Of a stretch of 20,998 bases of DNA, positions 1-5,953 are shown piece after piece. Made by a program: the position numbers and the translations under genes. The first letter of the stretch is position 1, and each line of letters starts with the position of its first letter. Source of the DNA: Bacteroidales bacterium (GTDB lineage: Bacteria > Bacteroidota > Bacteroidia > Bacteroidales > BM520); contig JAQVPY010000010.1 of the NCBI GenBank assembly GCA_028701815.1, positions 2,010 to 23,007 of the forward strand. The letters are read 5' to 3'. Under the pieces are notes generated by a model. That model was not told where the DNA came from. It searched no databases and saw only the letters and a program-made list of their open reading frames with translations.

Positions 1-127
1 CATGAGTCTCCCCTACTTTTCTATTTACGCCTGTAAAAAATAAAATTCTTTCGGAAACAGTCGTTTTTCCCGCATCGATATGAGCTGCAATACCGATATT
101 TCTAAGTTTAGAAATGTTTTGATTCAT
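1..127 (-). CDS. fusA: Translation elongation factor G (EF-G), N-terminal fragment
   Basis: Only the first 42 codons are in the window; the gene continues past the left edge. The visible protein begins MNQNISKLRNIGIAAHIDAG and continues KTTVSERILFFTGVN, which is the G1 (P-loop) region of EF-G, the GTPase that drives ribosome translocation in the cytoplasm. The P-loop AHIDAGKTT is intact. The ATG at 127 is the natural start because the EF-G N-terminus normally lies about ten residues before the RNIGI motif, and a promoter-like box lies about 57 bases upstream. In the str operon fusA follows rpsG; here the upstream neighbour is crcB and the gene seems to have its own promoter. This suggests a stand-alone EF-G paralog rather than the str-operon copy, but that is inference. 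Confidence 0.9.
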   Translation of the reverse strand, partial: MNQNISKLRNIGIAAHIDAGKTTVSERILFFTGVNRKVGETH

Positions 128-183
128 CTATCTTTTTGATTTACTGAATATTAAAATAAATAACCCCGCTATTTTTTCGGTTT

Positions 184-192
184 GCAAAGGTA
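184..192 (-). promoter_or_regulatory. Predicted -7 promoter box for the EF-G gene
   Basis: On the minus strand this reads TACCTTTGC, an exact fit to the Bacteroidetes -7 consensus TAnnTTTG. It would start transcription about 50 bases before the EF-G ATG. No clear TTTG -33 box is present at the usual 19-21 base spacing, so the assignment rests on the -7 box alone. Confidence 0.45.
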
Positions 193-208
193 AGACTTTT
201 TTTATTTT

Positions 209-234
209 AATAAATGTTTTTGCAAACATTTATT
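209..234 (-). terminator. Perfect 11-bp inverted repeat between crcB and the EF-G gene
   Basis: The arms 209-219 (AATAAATGTTT) and 224-234 (AAACATTTATT) are perfectly complementary around a four-base loop. The repeat begins directly after the crcB stop codon, so on the minus strand it could fold at the 3' end of crcB mRNA. It is almost all A/T and is followed on that strand by A-rich rather than U-rich sequence, so it is not a classical intrinsic terminator. It could instead protect the mRNA end or bind a protein ahead of the EF-G promoter. Confidence 0.35.
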
Positions 235-235
235 C

Positions 236-604
236 TCATTTAAAGAGTTTTCCGCCAAAAGAAAGTCCGAGCCAGACAAAGAAGAGGCATAAGAGGAGGG
301 TTACAAATAAATAGACGATACCCGCAGCGATTTTCCCTGTTTGGAAAAAATCGAGAGTTTGGGCGGAAAAAGTCGAGAAGGTAGTAAATCCGCCGCACAG
401 ACCTATTGCCAGAAATAGGTACCAAGTGCTCTGCTCGCATACGGCAAGGACTATGCCAATAACGAGCGAGCCTATTCCATTAACGAAAAGAGTCCCGACT
501 GCCGGAGACAATTCCATCAATCCAGTCGTTAAAGATATACCATATCGAAGCATACTTCCGACAGCTCCTCCAAGTCCGACCAGTAAAAATTCTTTCAGCA
601 GCAT
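236..604 (-). CDS. crcB: Fluoride-specific ion channel CrcB/FluC
   Basis: This small (122 aa) inner-membrane protein exports fluoride as a dual-topology dimer and protects enzymes such as enolase. Family hallmarks are visible: GGAVGSMLRY near the N-terminus, TLFVNGIGSLVIG in the second helix (with the conserved Asn) and GLCGGFTTFSTFS in the third helix, which carries the pore-lining Phe and Ser/Thr residues. Four hydrophobic segments cover nearly the whole protein, and the length is normal. An upstream TTG at 610 would add two residues, but the ATG at 604 fits the family better. The transcript leader is too short to hold a fluoride riboswitch. The gene is divergent from the cysteine desulfurase gene, and both promoters lie in the 125-bp gap. 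Confidence 0.93.
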   Translation of the reverse strand: MLLKEFLLVGLGGAVGSMLRYGISLTTGLMELSPAVGTLFVNGIGSLVIGIVLAVCEQSTWYLFLAIGLCGGFTTFSTFSAQTLDFFQTGKIAAGIVYLFVTLLLCLFFVWLGLSFGGKLFK

Positions 605-622
605 AATCAATATTTTGAGTCT

Positions 623-655
623 GCAAATTTAGCAAAAAAAAAGCTATTAACAAAA
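623..655 (-). promoter_or_regulatory. Predicted promoter of crcB
   Basis: On the minus strand the -7 box TAAATTTGC lies at 623-631 and a TTTTG -33 box at 651-655, separated by 19 bases. This matches the Bacteroidetes housekeeping sigma consensus. The -7 box lies 18 bases before the crcB ATG, giving a very short leader. Confidence 0.6.
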
Positions 656-669
656 CGCTGATGATTAAA

Positions 670-702
670 TTGCTTTTTTTCTAAAAATTATTTTAAATTT
701 GC
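670..702 (+). promoter_or_regulatory. Predicted promoter of the cysteine desulfurase-like gene
   Basis: A TTG at 670-672 and TAAATTTGC at 694-702 are separated by 21 bases, matching the Bacteroidetes -33/-7 pair. The start codon is 27 bases after the -7 box. It diverges from the crcB promoter. Confidence 0.55.
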
Positions 703-729
703 AATTTAAATATATAAAATATATAATAT

Positions 730-1893
730 ATGGCAAAGCTTATTTATTTCGACAACGGAGCAACTTCTTTTCCAAAACCGCAAGAAGTATATGATTTCAT
801 GCACACTTTTTATATGTCACACGGTGTTAACCCGGGTCGTTCCGGATATGACGCAGTGCTTGAGACAGAGGAAGTAATGTATGGTACAAGAAAAATGCTT
901 ACTGAAATGTTCAACGGGGGCACCGATGCCAACAGATTGACCTTCAGCTACAATGCCTCAGATTCCCTCAATCAGATCATTCAGGGCATCTGTGAACAGG
1001 GAGATCACATCATTTCCACTGTTGTAGAGCACAACTCCGTTCTCCGACCGCTGTATGTTCTTGAACAGCGTGGACTTATCGAAGTTACATATATTGATGT
1101 TGACAAAGACGGCTATGTTAATCCCGACGATTTCAAGGCAGCCATCAAGAAAAACACCAAGATGATCATCATGAATCACTGTTCCAACGTTTTCGGAACG
1201 ATTCAGCCTATTGCAGAAGTCGGTAGAATTGCCAAAGAAGCCGGTGTTATCATGGCTGTTGACGCAAGTCAATCCGCAGGTATCCTCCCCATCGACATGC
1301 AGGCGATGAATATTGATGCCGTTGCTTTTACCGGCCACAAATGTCTCATGGGACCTACAGGAATTGGCGGCTCTTATGTTAGAGAAGGTGTCCCAATCCG
1401 TTCGACTCGTTTTGGTGGCACAGGTGTCCGTTCCGCTGTCAGGACTCACTTGGATGAATTTCCTTACAGATTAGAGTGTGGCACATTGAATATCCTCGGC
1501 GTTGCGGGTCTTTATGCTGGTCAGAAATGGCTTCGCGAAAAGGGTATGAAAAACATTCACAGGCAGGAAATGGTTCTCTGGAACAAATTAGTAGACGGCC
1601 TCAGAAATATTGACAGGGTTAAATTATATTGGTGTGACGATCCATCAAGACACAATGCTGTTTGCAGTTTCAATATTGAAGGATGGGATGCAGGTGACGT
1701 AGGGACGCTATTAGATGTTGACTACAGTATTGCATGCAGGACTGGGTTACAGTGCGCACCACTGATTCACAAAGCTGCCGGCACCATGGACATTCACGGC
1801 ACCATTCGTTTCAGCCTTGGTGCATTCAACACCGAAGACGAAGTTAACATTGCTATTGAGGCAGTTAAAGACATTGCATCAATAAAGAGATAG
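730..1893 (+). CDS. Cysteine desulfurase-like class V aminotransferase (PLP-dependent)
   Basis: This 387-residue fold-type I PLP enzyme belongs to the NifS/SufS/Csd superfamily and most resembles the EF2568-type branch (TIGR01977-like). The N-terminal YFDNGATSFPKP motif is typical. Cofactor residues are visible: His101 in VEHNS (ring stacking), Asp178 (pyridine nitrogen), Gln181, and His203-Lys204 in FTGHKCLMGP, where Lys204 forms the Schiff base. Cys342 in CRTGLQCAPLIH aligns with the active-site cysteine that carries the persulfide, so sulfur transfer from L-cysteine (alanine as by-product) is likely. No suf or isc genes are adjacent, so the acceptor is unknown and selenocysteine lyase activity is possible. 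Its plus strand is slightly C-rich, unlike genes from 3.5 to 12.8 kb, which may reflect codon bias of a well-expressed gene. Confidence 0.88.
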   Translation: MAKLIYFDNGATSFPKPQEVYDFMHTFYMSHGVNPGRSGYDAVLETEEVMYGTRKMLTEMFNGGTDANRLTFSYNASDSLNQIIQGICEQGDHIISTVVEHNSVLRPLYVLEQRGLIEVTYIDVDKDGYVNPDDFKAAIKKNTKMIIMNHCSNVFGTIQPIAEVGRIAKEAGVIMAVDASQSAGILPIDMQAMNIDAVAFTGHKCLMGPTGIGGSYVREGVPIRSTRFGGTGVRSAVRTHLDEFPYRLECGTLNILGVAGLYAGQKWLREKGMKNIHRQEMVLWNKLVDGLRNIDRVKLYWCDDPSRHNAVCSFNIEGWDAGDVGTLLDVDYSIACRTGLQCAPLIHKAAGTMDIHGTIRFSLGAFNTEDEVNIAIEAVKDIASIKR

Positions 1894-1925
1894 ACATTTT
1901 TTGTAATTGTTTCCGGTTTTTTTGT

Positions 1926-1950
1926 AACCAAAACGGCATTAGGGAGTCTA
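1926..1950 (+). promoter_or_regulatory. Possible ECF-sigma promoter of the PspC/LiaF-like pair
   Basis: TGTAACC (1923-1929) and GTCTAACC (1946-1953) place an AAC -35 core and a GTC -10 core exactly 17 bases apart, the geometry typical of extracytoplasmic-function sigma factors. No TAnnTTTG box is seen upstream of this gene pair. The start codon lies 31 bases after the putative -10. An envelope-stress sigma factor would fit the products encoded downstream. This is motif-level evidence only. Confidence 0.35.
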
Positions 1951-1980
1951 ACCAATGTTAATCAAAAAAACCAGAGACTT

Positions 1981-2457
1981 ATGGCATATAAACAATTAAA
2001 AAGAAATCCCGCGAACAAGGTTATCGCCGGGGTTTGTGGCGGACTCGGAGATTATTTCGATGTTGATCCAGTAATTTTCAGAATCGTATTCACTGTATTA
2101 TTTTTCGCTGCCGGTGGTGGTGCCCTCATTTACATTCTCCTATGGATAGTTCTTCCAAAGGATAATGCATACTCTAACACAGGTAAAACTGCCGGAAGCA
2201 ACGATCAAGAAGGAAGCAGCAATTTTCAGCAAGAGGCGACAGATGCAACTGAAGAAAAATCTGCTGAAAAGCAGGCATCCGGAAAAGAGAAGAAAGGAAC
2301 CGGAGCATTAATTATCGGTATCTGTATGATAATTTTCGGCATTCTTTTTATGTTCCAAAATTATTTTCACATTTATTTCAGAGATTGGTGGCCCATGATT
2401 TTAATTGTTATGGGCGTAGCTTTCTTATTTCCTGCATTAACAAACAAAAATCAATAA
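1981..2457 (+). CDS. PspC-domain inner-membrane protein with C-terminal LiaI/LiaF-type membrane segment
   Basis: The protein has 158 residues. Residues 1-60 form a PspC domain: KQLKRNPANKVIAGVCGGLG, the DYFDVDPV motif, and a membrane helix at about 31-58. A charged linker rich in Gln, Glu and Lys (about 60-105) leads to two further hydrophobic stretches (about 106-125 and 133-152) that resemble the DUF5668/LiaF N-terminal membrane unit. PspC proteins sense or signal inner-membrane stress. In Bacteroidetes, PspC domains are commonly paired with LiaF-like proteins, as here: the next gene begins 4 bases later and carries a similar membrane unit. The two probably form one operon and perhaps one complex. 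The specific signal and target cannot be read from the sequence. Confidence 0.85.
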   Translation: MAYKQLKRNPANKVIAGVCGGLGDYFDVDPVIFRIVFTVLFFAAGGGALIYILLWIVLPKDNAYSNTGKTAGSNDQEGSSNFQQEATDATEEKSAEKQASGKEKKGTGALIIGICMIIFGILFMFQNYFHIYFRDWWPMILIVMGVAFLFPALTNKNQ

Positions 2458-2461
2458 TACC

Positions 2462-3526
2462 ATGTCATTTAAAAAAGTTTTTTGGAGTGTAATTCTGATA
2501 ATAGTCGGGGCACTCTTTCTACTGTGTAATCTGAATGTCATTGACATCTGCTGGTCGGAAATCTGGAAATTCTGGCCTTTCATAATCGTTCTTGTGGGAG
2601 TCAGCATTTTACCCATAAAGGACAAATGGAAGATTATTTCAAGTATAGCAATCATTGTGTTGTGGATAGTCCTCGCGCTTACCATGGGCGATTCTATCAA
2701 AGCCTGCACTAAATCGAATTGTGACACCACTGAACAAGGAGATGCTGAAGACTCCGATTGGAGGTACAGTTACAAAAAGGATTCAGTAATTTATGATGAG
2801 GGCGACTCTTGTCTTTCAACCACGAATCTCTCCGGAAAGGCCTTAAATATGTTCATTTCCTATGATAAAGGCATAAAGACCGCCGACATTGATATGGAAG
2901 TCGGGGCCGGAGAATATCATATTTTCTCATGCCAAGGGAATAATTTAGCAACATTTGTAAGCGACAACAGCTACGAAGGGATAACTCATTCTCTCACATC
3001 TGACAGGGAGGGCGACAACATGAAGATTGACCTTACAATGAAGGGCAAATGTCAGGTAAACACAAATGACCTTATGGACAATGACTCTTCATTCTCGTTT
3101 ACGATTCACAACGGTTCAAACACCGACAAGACCATACTATATGAGTTAGGGTTACACGAAGGTCCTATATGGGATCTGGATATTGATGCAGGGGCGACCA
3201 AAATTGATCTTGACGGCAGAAATTTAAAGATCAGAAAATTAACTCTCGATGACGGAGTCTCTTCCTCTGTGATTACTCTGGGAAGCAAAGAAAAGGAAGT
3301 TCATTTAGACATTTCATCAGCAGTATCGAAAATGACGATAAAGATACCGGCAGATGCATATTGTGAAATTGATGCAGAGTCTGTTTTGAATCTTAAAAAT
3401 TTCCGGGGATTTAAGAAAACCGGGGACGGGCGATATGTTACTAATGCCGAAAAGAGCAATGTATCCTGTCGCATATATATTCAGCTTGACAGTGCAGTAT
3501 CGAAGCTCGACATTGAAAAATATTAG
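2462..3526 (+). CDS. LiaF-like / DUF5668 membrane protein with extracytoplasmic adhesin-like repeat domain
   Basis: The protein has 354 residues. Three hydrophobic segments at about 8-27, 35-51 and 58-73 form a DUF5668/LiaF-type membrane unit like that at the end of the preceding PspC protein. Residues from about 75 are hydrophilic and probably extracytoplasmic. The C-terminal third repeats short strands of the type DLDIDAGATKIDLDG, LTLDDGVSSSVITLG and VHLDISSAVSKMTIKIP, as expected for the beta-solenoid-like LiaF C-terminal or DUF4097-type domain. LiaF proteins modulate cell-envelope stress signalling in Firmicutes; a similar role here is inferred from domains and from the coupling to the PspC gene. 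No histidine kinase or response regulator gene is adjacent. Its stop codon overlaps the stop codon of the convergent queA. Confidence 0.75.
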   Translation: MSFKKVFWSVILIIVGALFLLCNLNVIDICWSEIWKFWPFIIVLVGVSILPIKDKWKIISSIAIIVLWIVLALTMGDSIKACTKSNCDTTEQGDAEDSDWRYSYKKDSVIYDEGDSCLSTTNLSGKALNMFISYDKGIKTADIDMEVGAGEYHIFSCQGNNLATFVSDNSYEGITHSLTSDREGDNMKIDLTMKGKCQVNTNDLMDNDSSFSFTIHNGSNTDKTILYELGLHEGPIWDLDIDAGATKIDLDGRNLKIRKLTLDDGVSSSVITLGSKEKEVHLDISSAVSKMTIKIPADAYCEIDAESVLNLKNFRGFKKTGDGRYVTNAEKSNVSCRIYIQLDSAVSKLDIEKY

Positions 3527-4746
3527 TCGATTTTCAGCAGGCAGCTGTCGCCATAGCTTAATAATCTGAAATCATGCTCGAGAGCATACCTATAAACATC
3601 TTTCCAAGTGTCTCCAAGAATTGAGGAAATAAGAAGTAACAAAGTACTTTTAGGCTGATGGAAATTCGTAATCAGCGCATCTGGAAATTTCATTTTATAA
3701 TCGGGTGTGATCATCAAAGAGGTAGCAGCTTCAAAGGAGTTGCTATTTCTTTTTTTCATATAATTCGAAATTGAAGCAAGGGCATCTTTAACCGGCAGAT
3801 TAGTTTTAGTAGTATCAAGATAAGGATACCATTGTTCCAAGTGAGGAATTTGGTCATTCATATCAGTATTTTCCATCAATTTCAGCCCGAGCCAGTATAG
3901 AGATTCGAGGGATCGGCACGAGGTAGTGCCAACGGGAACGATATATTTTTCTCCGTAGCAATCAGAAAGTCTATCGATAAATTGTTGTGAGACGACGATT
4001 CTTTCTTCATGCATAGCGTGGTCGGTTATAAATTCCGAAGACACCGGTTTAAATGTTCCGGCGCCAACATGGAGTGTTAATGGGAGAAACTCCATGCCGG
4101 ACTTTTCGAGGGAGCGCATAAGAGGTTCTGTAAAATGGAGCCCTGCAGTAGGCGCAGCAACCGAGCCTTGATATTTAGCATAAACTGTCTGGTATCTTAT
4201 GGCATCACTTTTATCAGATTCTCTATGGATATACGGAGGGAGTGGCACTTTACCCACAGCGTCAAGTATTTCTGCGAATGACACATTGCCATTCCATGAA
4301 AAATCTATGACGGAGCAGTCGGAAAGGATCTCAACTCGTTTTGCTTTTATAGAAATTGACAATCCATTAATATTCACCTCCGTTGTCAGCTGTTCGTCTT
4401 TCCAACGGCGAGAGTTTCCAACGAGACATTTCCATCTGACATTGTTTTTTGCAGCCATTTCGAGAGTTATATCTCCTTTTCCGTATGGTTCGAGGCAAAA
4501 GAGTTCTATTTTTGCATTAGTAGTCTTATAAAACACCATACGGGCCTTCACGACTTTGGTATCATTAAATATCAGCAAGGTATTTGGGGGTAAAAAATCG
4601 GATATTTTTCTAAAGACCGACTCGGTAATATGCCCATTATCTGCAACTAGCAGTTTAGACATATCTCTTTCAGGGAGGGGGTATAGGGCAATTTTCTCTT
4701 CCGGAAGAGGATAGTTATAATCTTCGATTTTTATTTTTCTTATCAT
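3523..4746 (-). CDS. queA: S-adenosylmethionine:tRNA ribosyltransferase-isomerase (QueA), long form
   Basis: QueA moves the ribosyl part of SAM onto preQ1 at tRNA position 34, giving epoxyqueuosine in queuosine synthesis. Family motifs are present: the N-terminal DYNYPLPEEKIALYPLPERD, NDTKVVKARM, PTAGLHFTEPLM, HVGAGTFKPV, HAMHEERI, VGTTSCRSLES and the C-terminal TNFHQPKSTLLLL followed by LLSYGDSCLL. An in-frame ATG exists at 4797, but the promoter box at 4765-4773 lies inside that extension, so I use the ATG at 4746 (MIRKIKIEDYNY), giving 407 aa; 4755 is also possible. Bacterial QueA is usually 340-360 aa. The extra length lies mainly between VGTTSCRSLES and PDYKMKFPDAL, where about 35-40 residues are added. 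It may be a paralog with altered substrate. The gene is convergent with the LiaF-like gene. Confidence 0.88.
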   Translation of the reverse strand: MIRKIKIEDYNYPLPEEKIALYPLPERDMSKLLVADNGHITESVFRKISDFLPPNTLLIFNDTKVVKARMVFYKTTNAKIELFCLEPYGKGDITLEMAAKNNVRWKCLVGNSRRWKDEQLTTEVNINGLSISIKAKRVEILSDCSVIDFSWNGNVSFAEILDAVGKVPLPPYIHRESDKSDAIRYQTVYAKYQGSVAAPTAGLHFTEPLMRSLEKSGMEFLPLTLHVGAGTFKPVSSEFITDHAMHEERIVVSQQFIDRLSDCYGEKYIVPVGTTSCRSLESLYWLGLKLMENTDMNDQIPHLEQWYPYLDTTKTNLPVKDALASISNYMKKRNSNSFEAATSLMITPDYKMKFPDALITNFHQPKSTLLLLISSILGDTWKDVYRYALEHDFRLLSYGDSCLLKID

Positions 4747-4764
4747 TTTTGTCATAATTTGCCT

Positions 4765-4799
4765 GCAAAAGTAGTTATAATTAAAAAAGTACATCAAAA
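4765..4799 (-). promoter_or_regulatory. Predicted promoter of queA
   Basis: On the minus strand TACTTTTGC (4765-4773) matches the Bacteroidetes -7 box, with TTTTG at 4795-4799 as the -33 box after a 21-base spacer. It places the transcript start downstream of the ATG at 4797 and so supports a start at 4746 or 4755. Confidence 0.55.
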
Positions 4800-4825
4800 A
4801 GAGTCAATATTTTACAAAAATTATG

Positions 4826-4834
4826 TACTTTAGC
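4826..4834 (+). promoter_or_regulatory. Possible -7 box of the porPKLMN operon
   Basis: TACTTTAGC is one base off the TAnnTTTG consensus and sits 15 bases before the chosen porP start. No good -33 TTTG box is found at standard spacing, so the true promoter could differ; porP-family operons elsewhere can be under ECF sigma control, but no AAC/GTC pair at proper spacing was found here. Confidence 0.3.
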
Positions 4835-4849
4835 AGCGTCAAATTTTAT

Positions 4850-5848
4850 ATGAAAAATATTTTAAATATAAGCAGATTAGCTCTTCTGATTTCAGTGTTT
4901 CTTTGCATTGCGACCGGGCTTCAAGCGCAGCAGCAAGTTGAGCTAACGCAGAATCTGTTTAATATTCTTTCATACAACCCGGGCTATGCGGGGCACAGAA
5001 ATGCCATTTCAGCAACGGGGACATTCAGGAGGCAGTGGGTCGGTTTTGGCTCCACAAAAGAGGTCGTCAATAGTGACGGCACCACAGAAAAAGCCACTAC
5101 AGCGTCTCCGATGACAGTCATAGGCAGTGTGGATGCGTTTATACGTCCTTTACACGGAGGAGTCGGACTTTCCGTAACCAACGATCAGATAGGTTTATTT
5201 AACAACACCCTTGTAAATTTAGGGTACGCATATCAAATAAACTTTGCAGGTGGGGGCAGAATGGGGATTGGGGCTCAGGTTCAATTTGAGAACATTGTTC
5301 TTGACCAGAGCGGGCTCATTTGGGGCGATGAAGGCGATCCTATTGCAGGACAGATGGCTAATGAGGGGAATGATTTCATGGTTGACTGCAATTTTGGCAT
5401 TTATTATTCAAAACCGAATTCCTTTTTTGGAGGCATTTCAGCATATAATTTAGTAGCCACACAGGGGAAAAGCACATTATACAAGAATGTTCGCTCTTTC
5501 AATGTGCATGGAGGTTATGAGATAAGATTTCCTGCAAATCCCACGTTTAAACTTGTACCATCGGTATTGGTAAAGACAGATTTGGCATCATTTCAGGTTG
5601 ATGCAGGGGTCTTAGCATATTTCAAAAACATGTTTTGGCTTGGAGCCAATTACAGAATAAACGACGGTTTAGGTATTATTGCAGGTATGATGTGGAAGGA
5701 TTTCATGTTAGGTTATTCATACGACATAACCATGTCGAAGATGGCATTAGGAGGGAGTTGGGGAAGTCATGAAGTTGTTCTATCGTACAGTTTTAAATTT
5801 GAGAGAGACAAAGGCAAGATAACACAAAAGAATACGAGATATCTGTAA
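4850..5848 (+). CDS. porP: Type IX secretion outer-membrane protein PorP (PorP/SprF family)
   Basis: The 332-residue protein starts with a clear signal peptide (MKNILNISRLALLISVFLC, then IATGLQAQ) and continues with the family signature ELTQNLFNILSYNPGYAGHR and TFRRQWVGF. The rest alternates short amphipathic strands and aromatic-rich stretches, as in a beta-barrel. PorP/SprF proteins sit in the outer membrane and partner the T9SS machinery. The position directly upstream of porK matches the porPKLMN operon of Porphyromonas gingivalis, so this is the core PorP rather than one of the many scattered SprF-like paralogs. An ATG at 4823 would add nine residues ahead of the signal peptide and overlap the likely -7 box, so the ATG at 4850 is preferred. 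Confidence 0.9.
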   Translation: MKNILNISRLALLISVFLCIATGLQAQQQVELTQNLFNILSYNPGYAGHRNAISATGTFRRQWVGFGSTKEVVNSDGTTEKATTASPMTVIGSVDAFIRPLHGGVGLSVTNDQIGLFNNTLVNLGYAYQINFAGGGRMGIGAQVQFENIVLDQSGLIWGDEGDPIAGQMANEGNDFMVDCNFGIYYSKPNSFFGGISAYNLVATQGKSTLYKNVRSFNVHGGYEIRFPANPTFKLVPSVLVKTDLASFQVDAGVLAYFKNMFWLGANYRINDGLGIIAGMMWKDFMLGYSYDITMSKMALGGSWGSHEVVLSYSFKFERDKGKITQKNTRYL

Positions 5849-5865
5849 GGATAGACCTCTTCACA

Positions 5866-5934
5866 TATTTTGTTTTGTTTTTTTTAACAAAATACAATAA
5901 AATACAATAAATGGCGTTTGTTTATAGCTATAAA
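5866..5934 (+). promoter_or_regulatory. Structured porP-porK spacer: hairpin, tandem 10-mer and 14-bp palindrome
   Basis: Three elements fill the 105-bp gap. An inverted repeat pairs TATTTTGTT (5866-5874) with AACAAAATA (5886-5894) around a mostly T loop. Directly after it AATACAATAA is repeated exactly twice in tandem (5891-5900 and 5901-5910). A perfect 14-bp palindrome TTTATAGCTATAAA lies at 5921-5934, 19 bases before the porK start. The gap is far longer than the others within the porPKLM part of the operon except porK-porL (44 bp). Partial termination, mRNA processing or an operator could set the porP to porK ratio; none of these is proven. Confidence 0.35.
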
Positions 5935-5953
5935 AACGAAAATTGAGTAAAAA

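Noticed and set aside
605..640. Fluoride riboswitch upstream of crcB
   Set aside because: The predicted promoter leaves a leader of under 20 bases before the ATG, too short for the crcB RNA motif, and its conserved elements are not visible.
1913..1936. Intrinsic terminator after the cysteine desulfurase gene
   Set aside because: CCGGTTTT and AAAACGG can pair only with a bulge, with no U-run after them; the same bases fit an ECF-type -35 element better.
4747..4797. N-terminal extension of queA starting at 4797
   Set aside because: The extension has no family similarity and overlaps the predicted promoter; the normal QueA N-terminus begins near 4746.
4747..4822. preQ1 riboswitch upstream of queA
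   Set aside because: The -7 box is only 10-19 bases from the likely starts, so no leader long enough for an aptamer exists.
4823..4849. Upstream ATG start for porP
   Set aside because: It would put nine residues before a standard signal peptide and overlap the likely -7 box.
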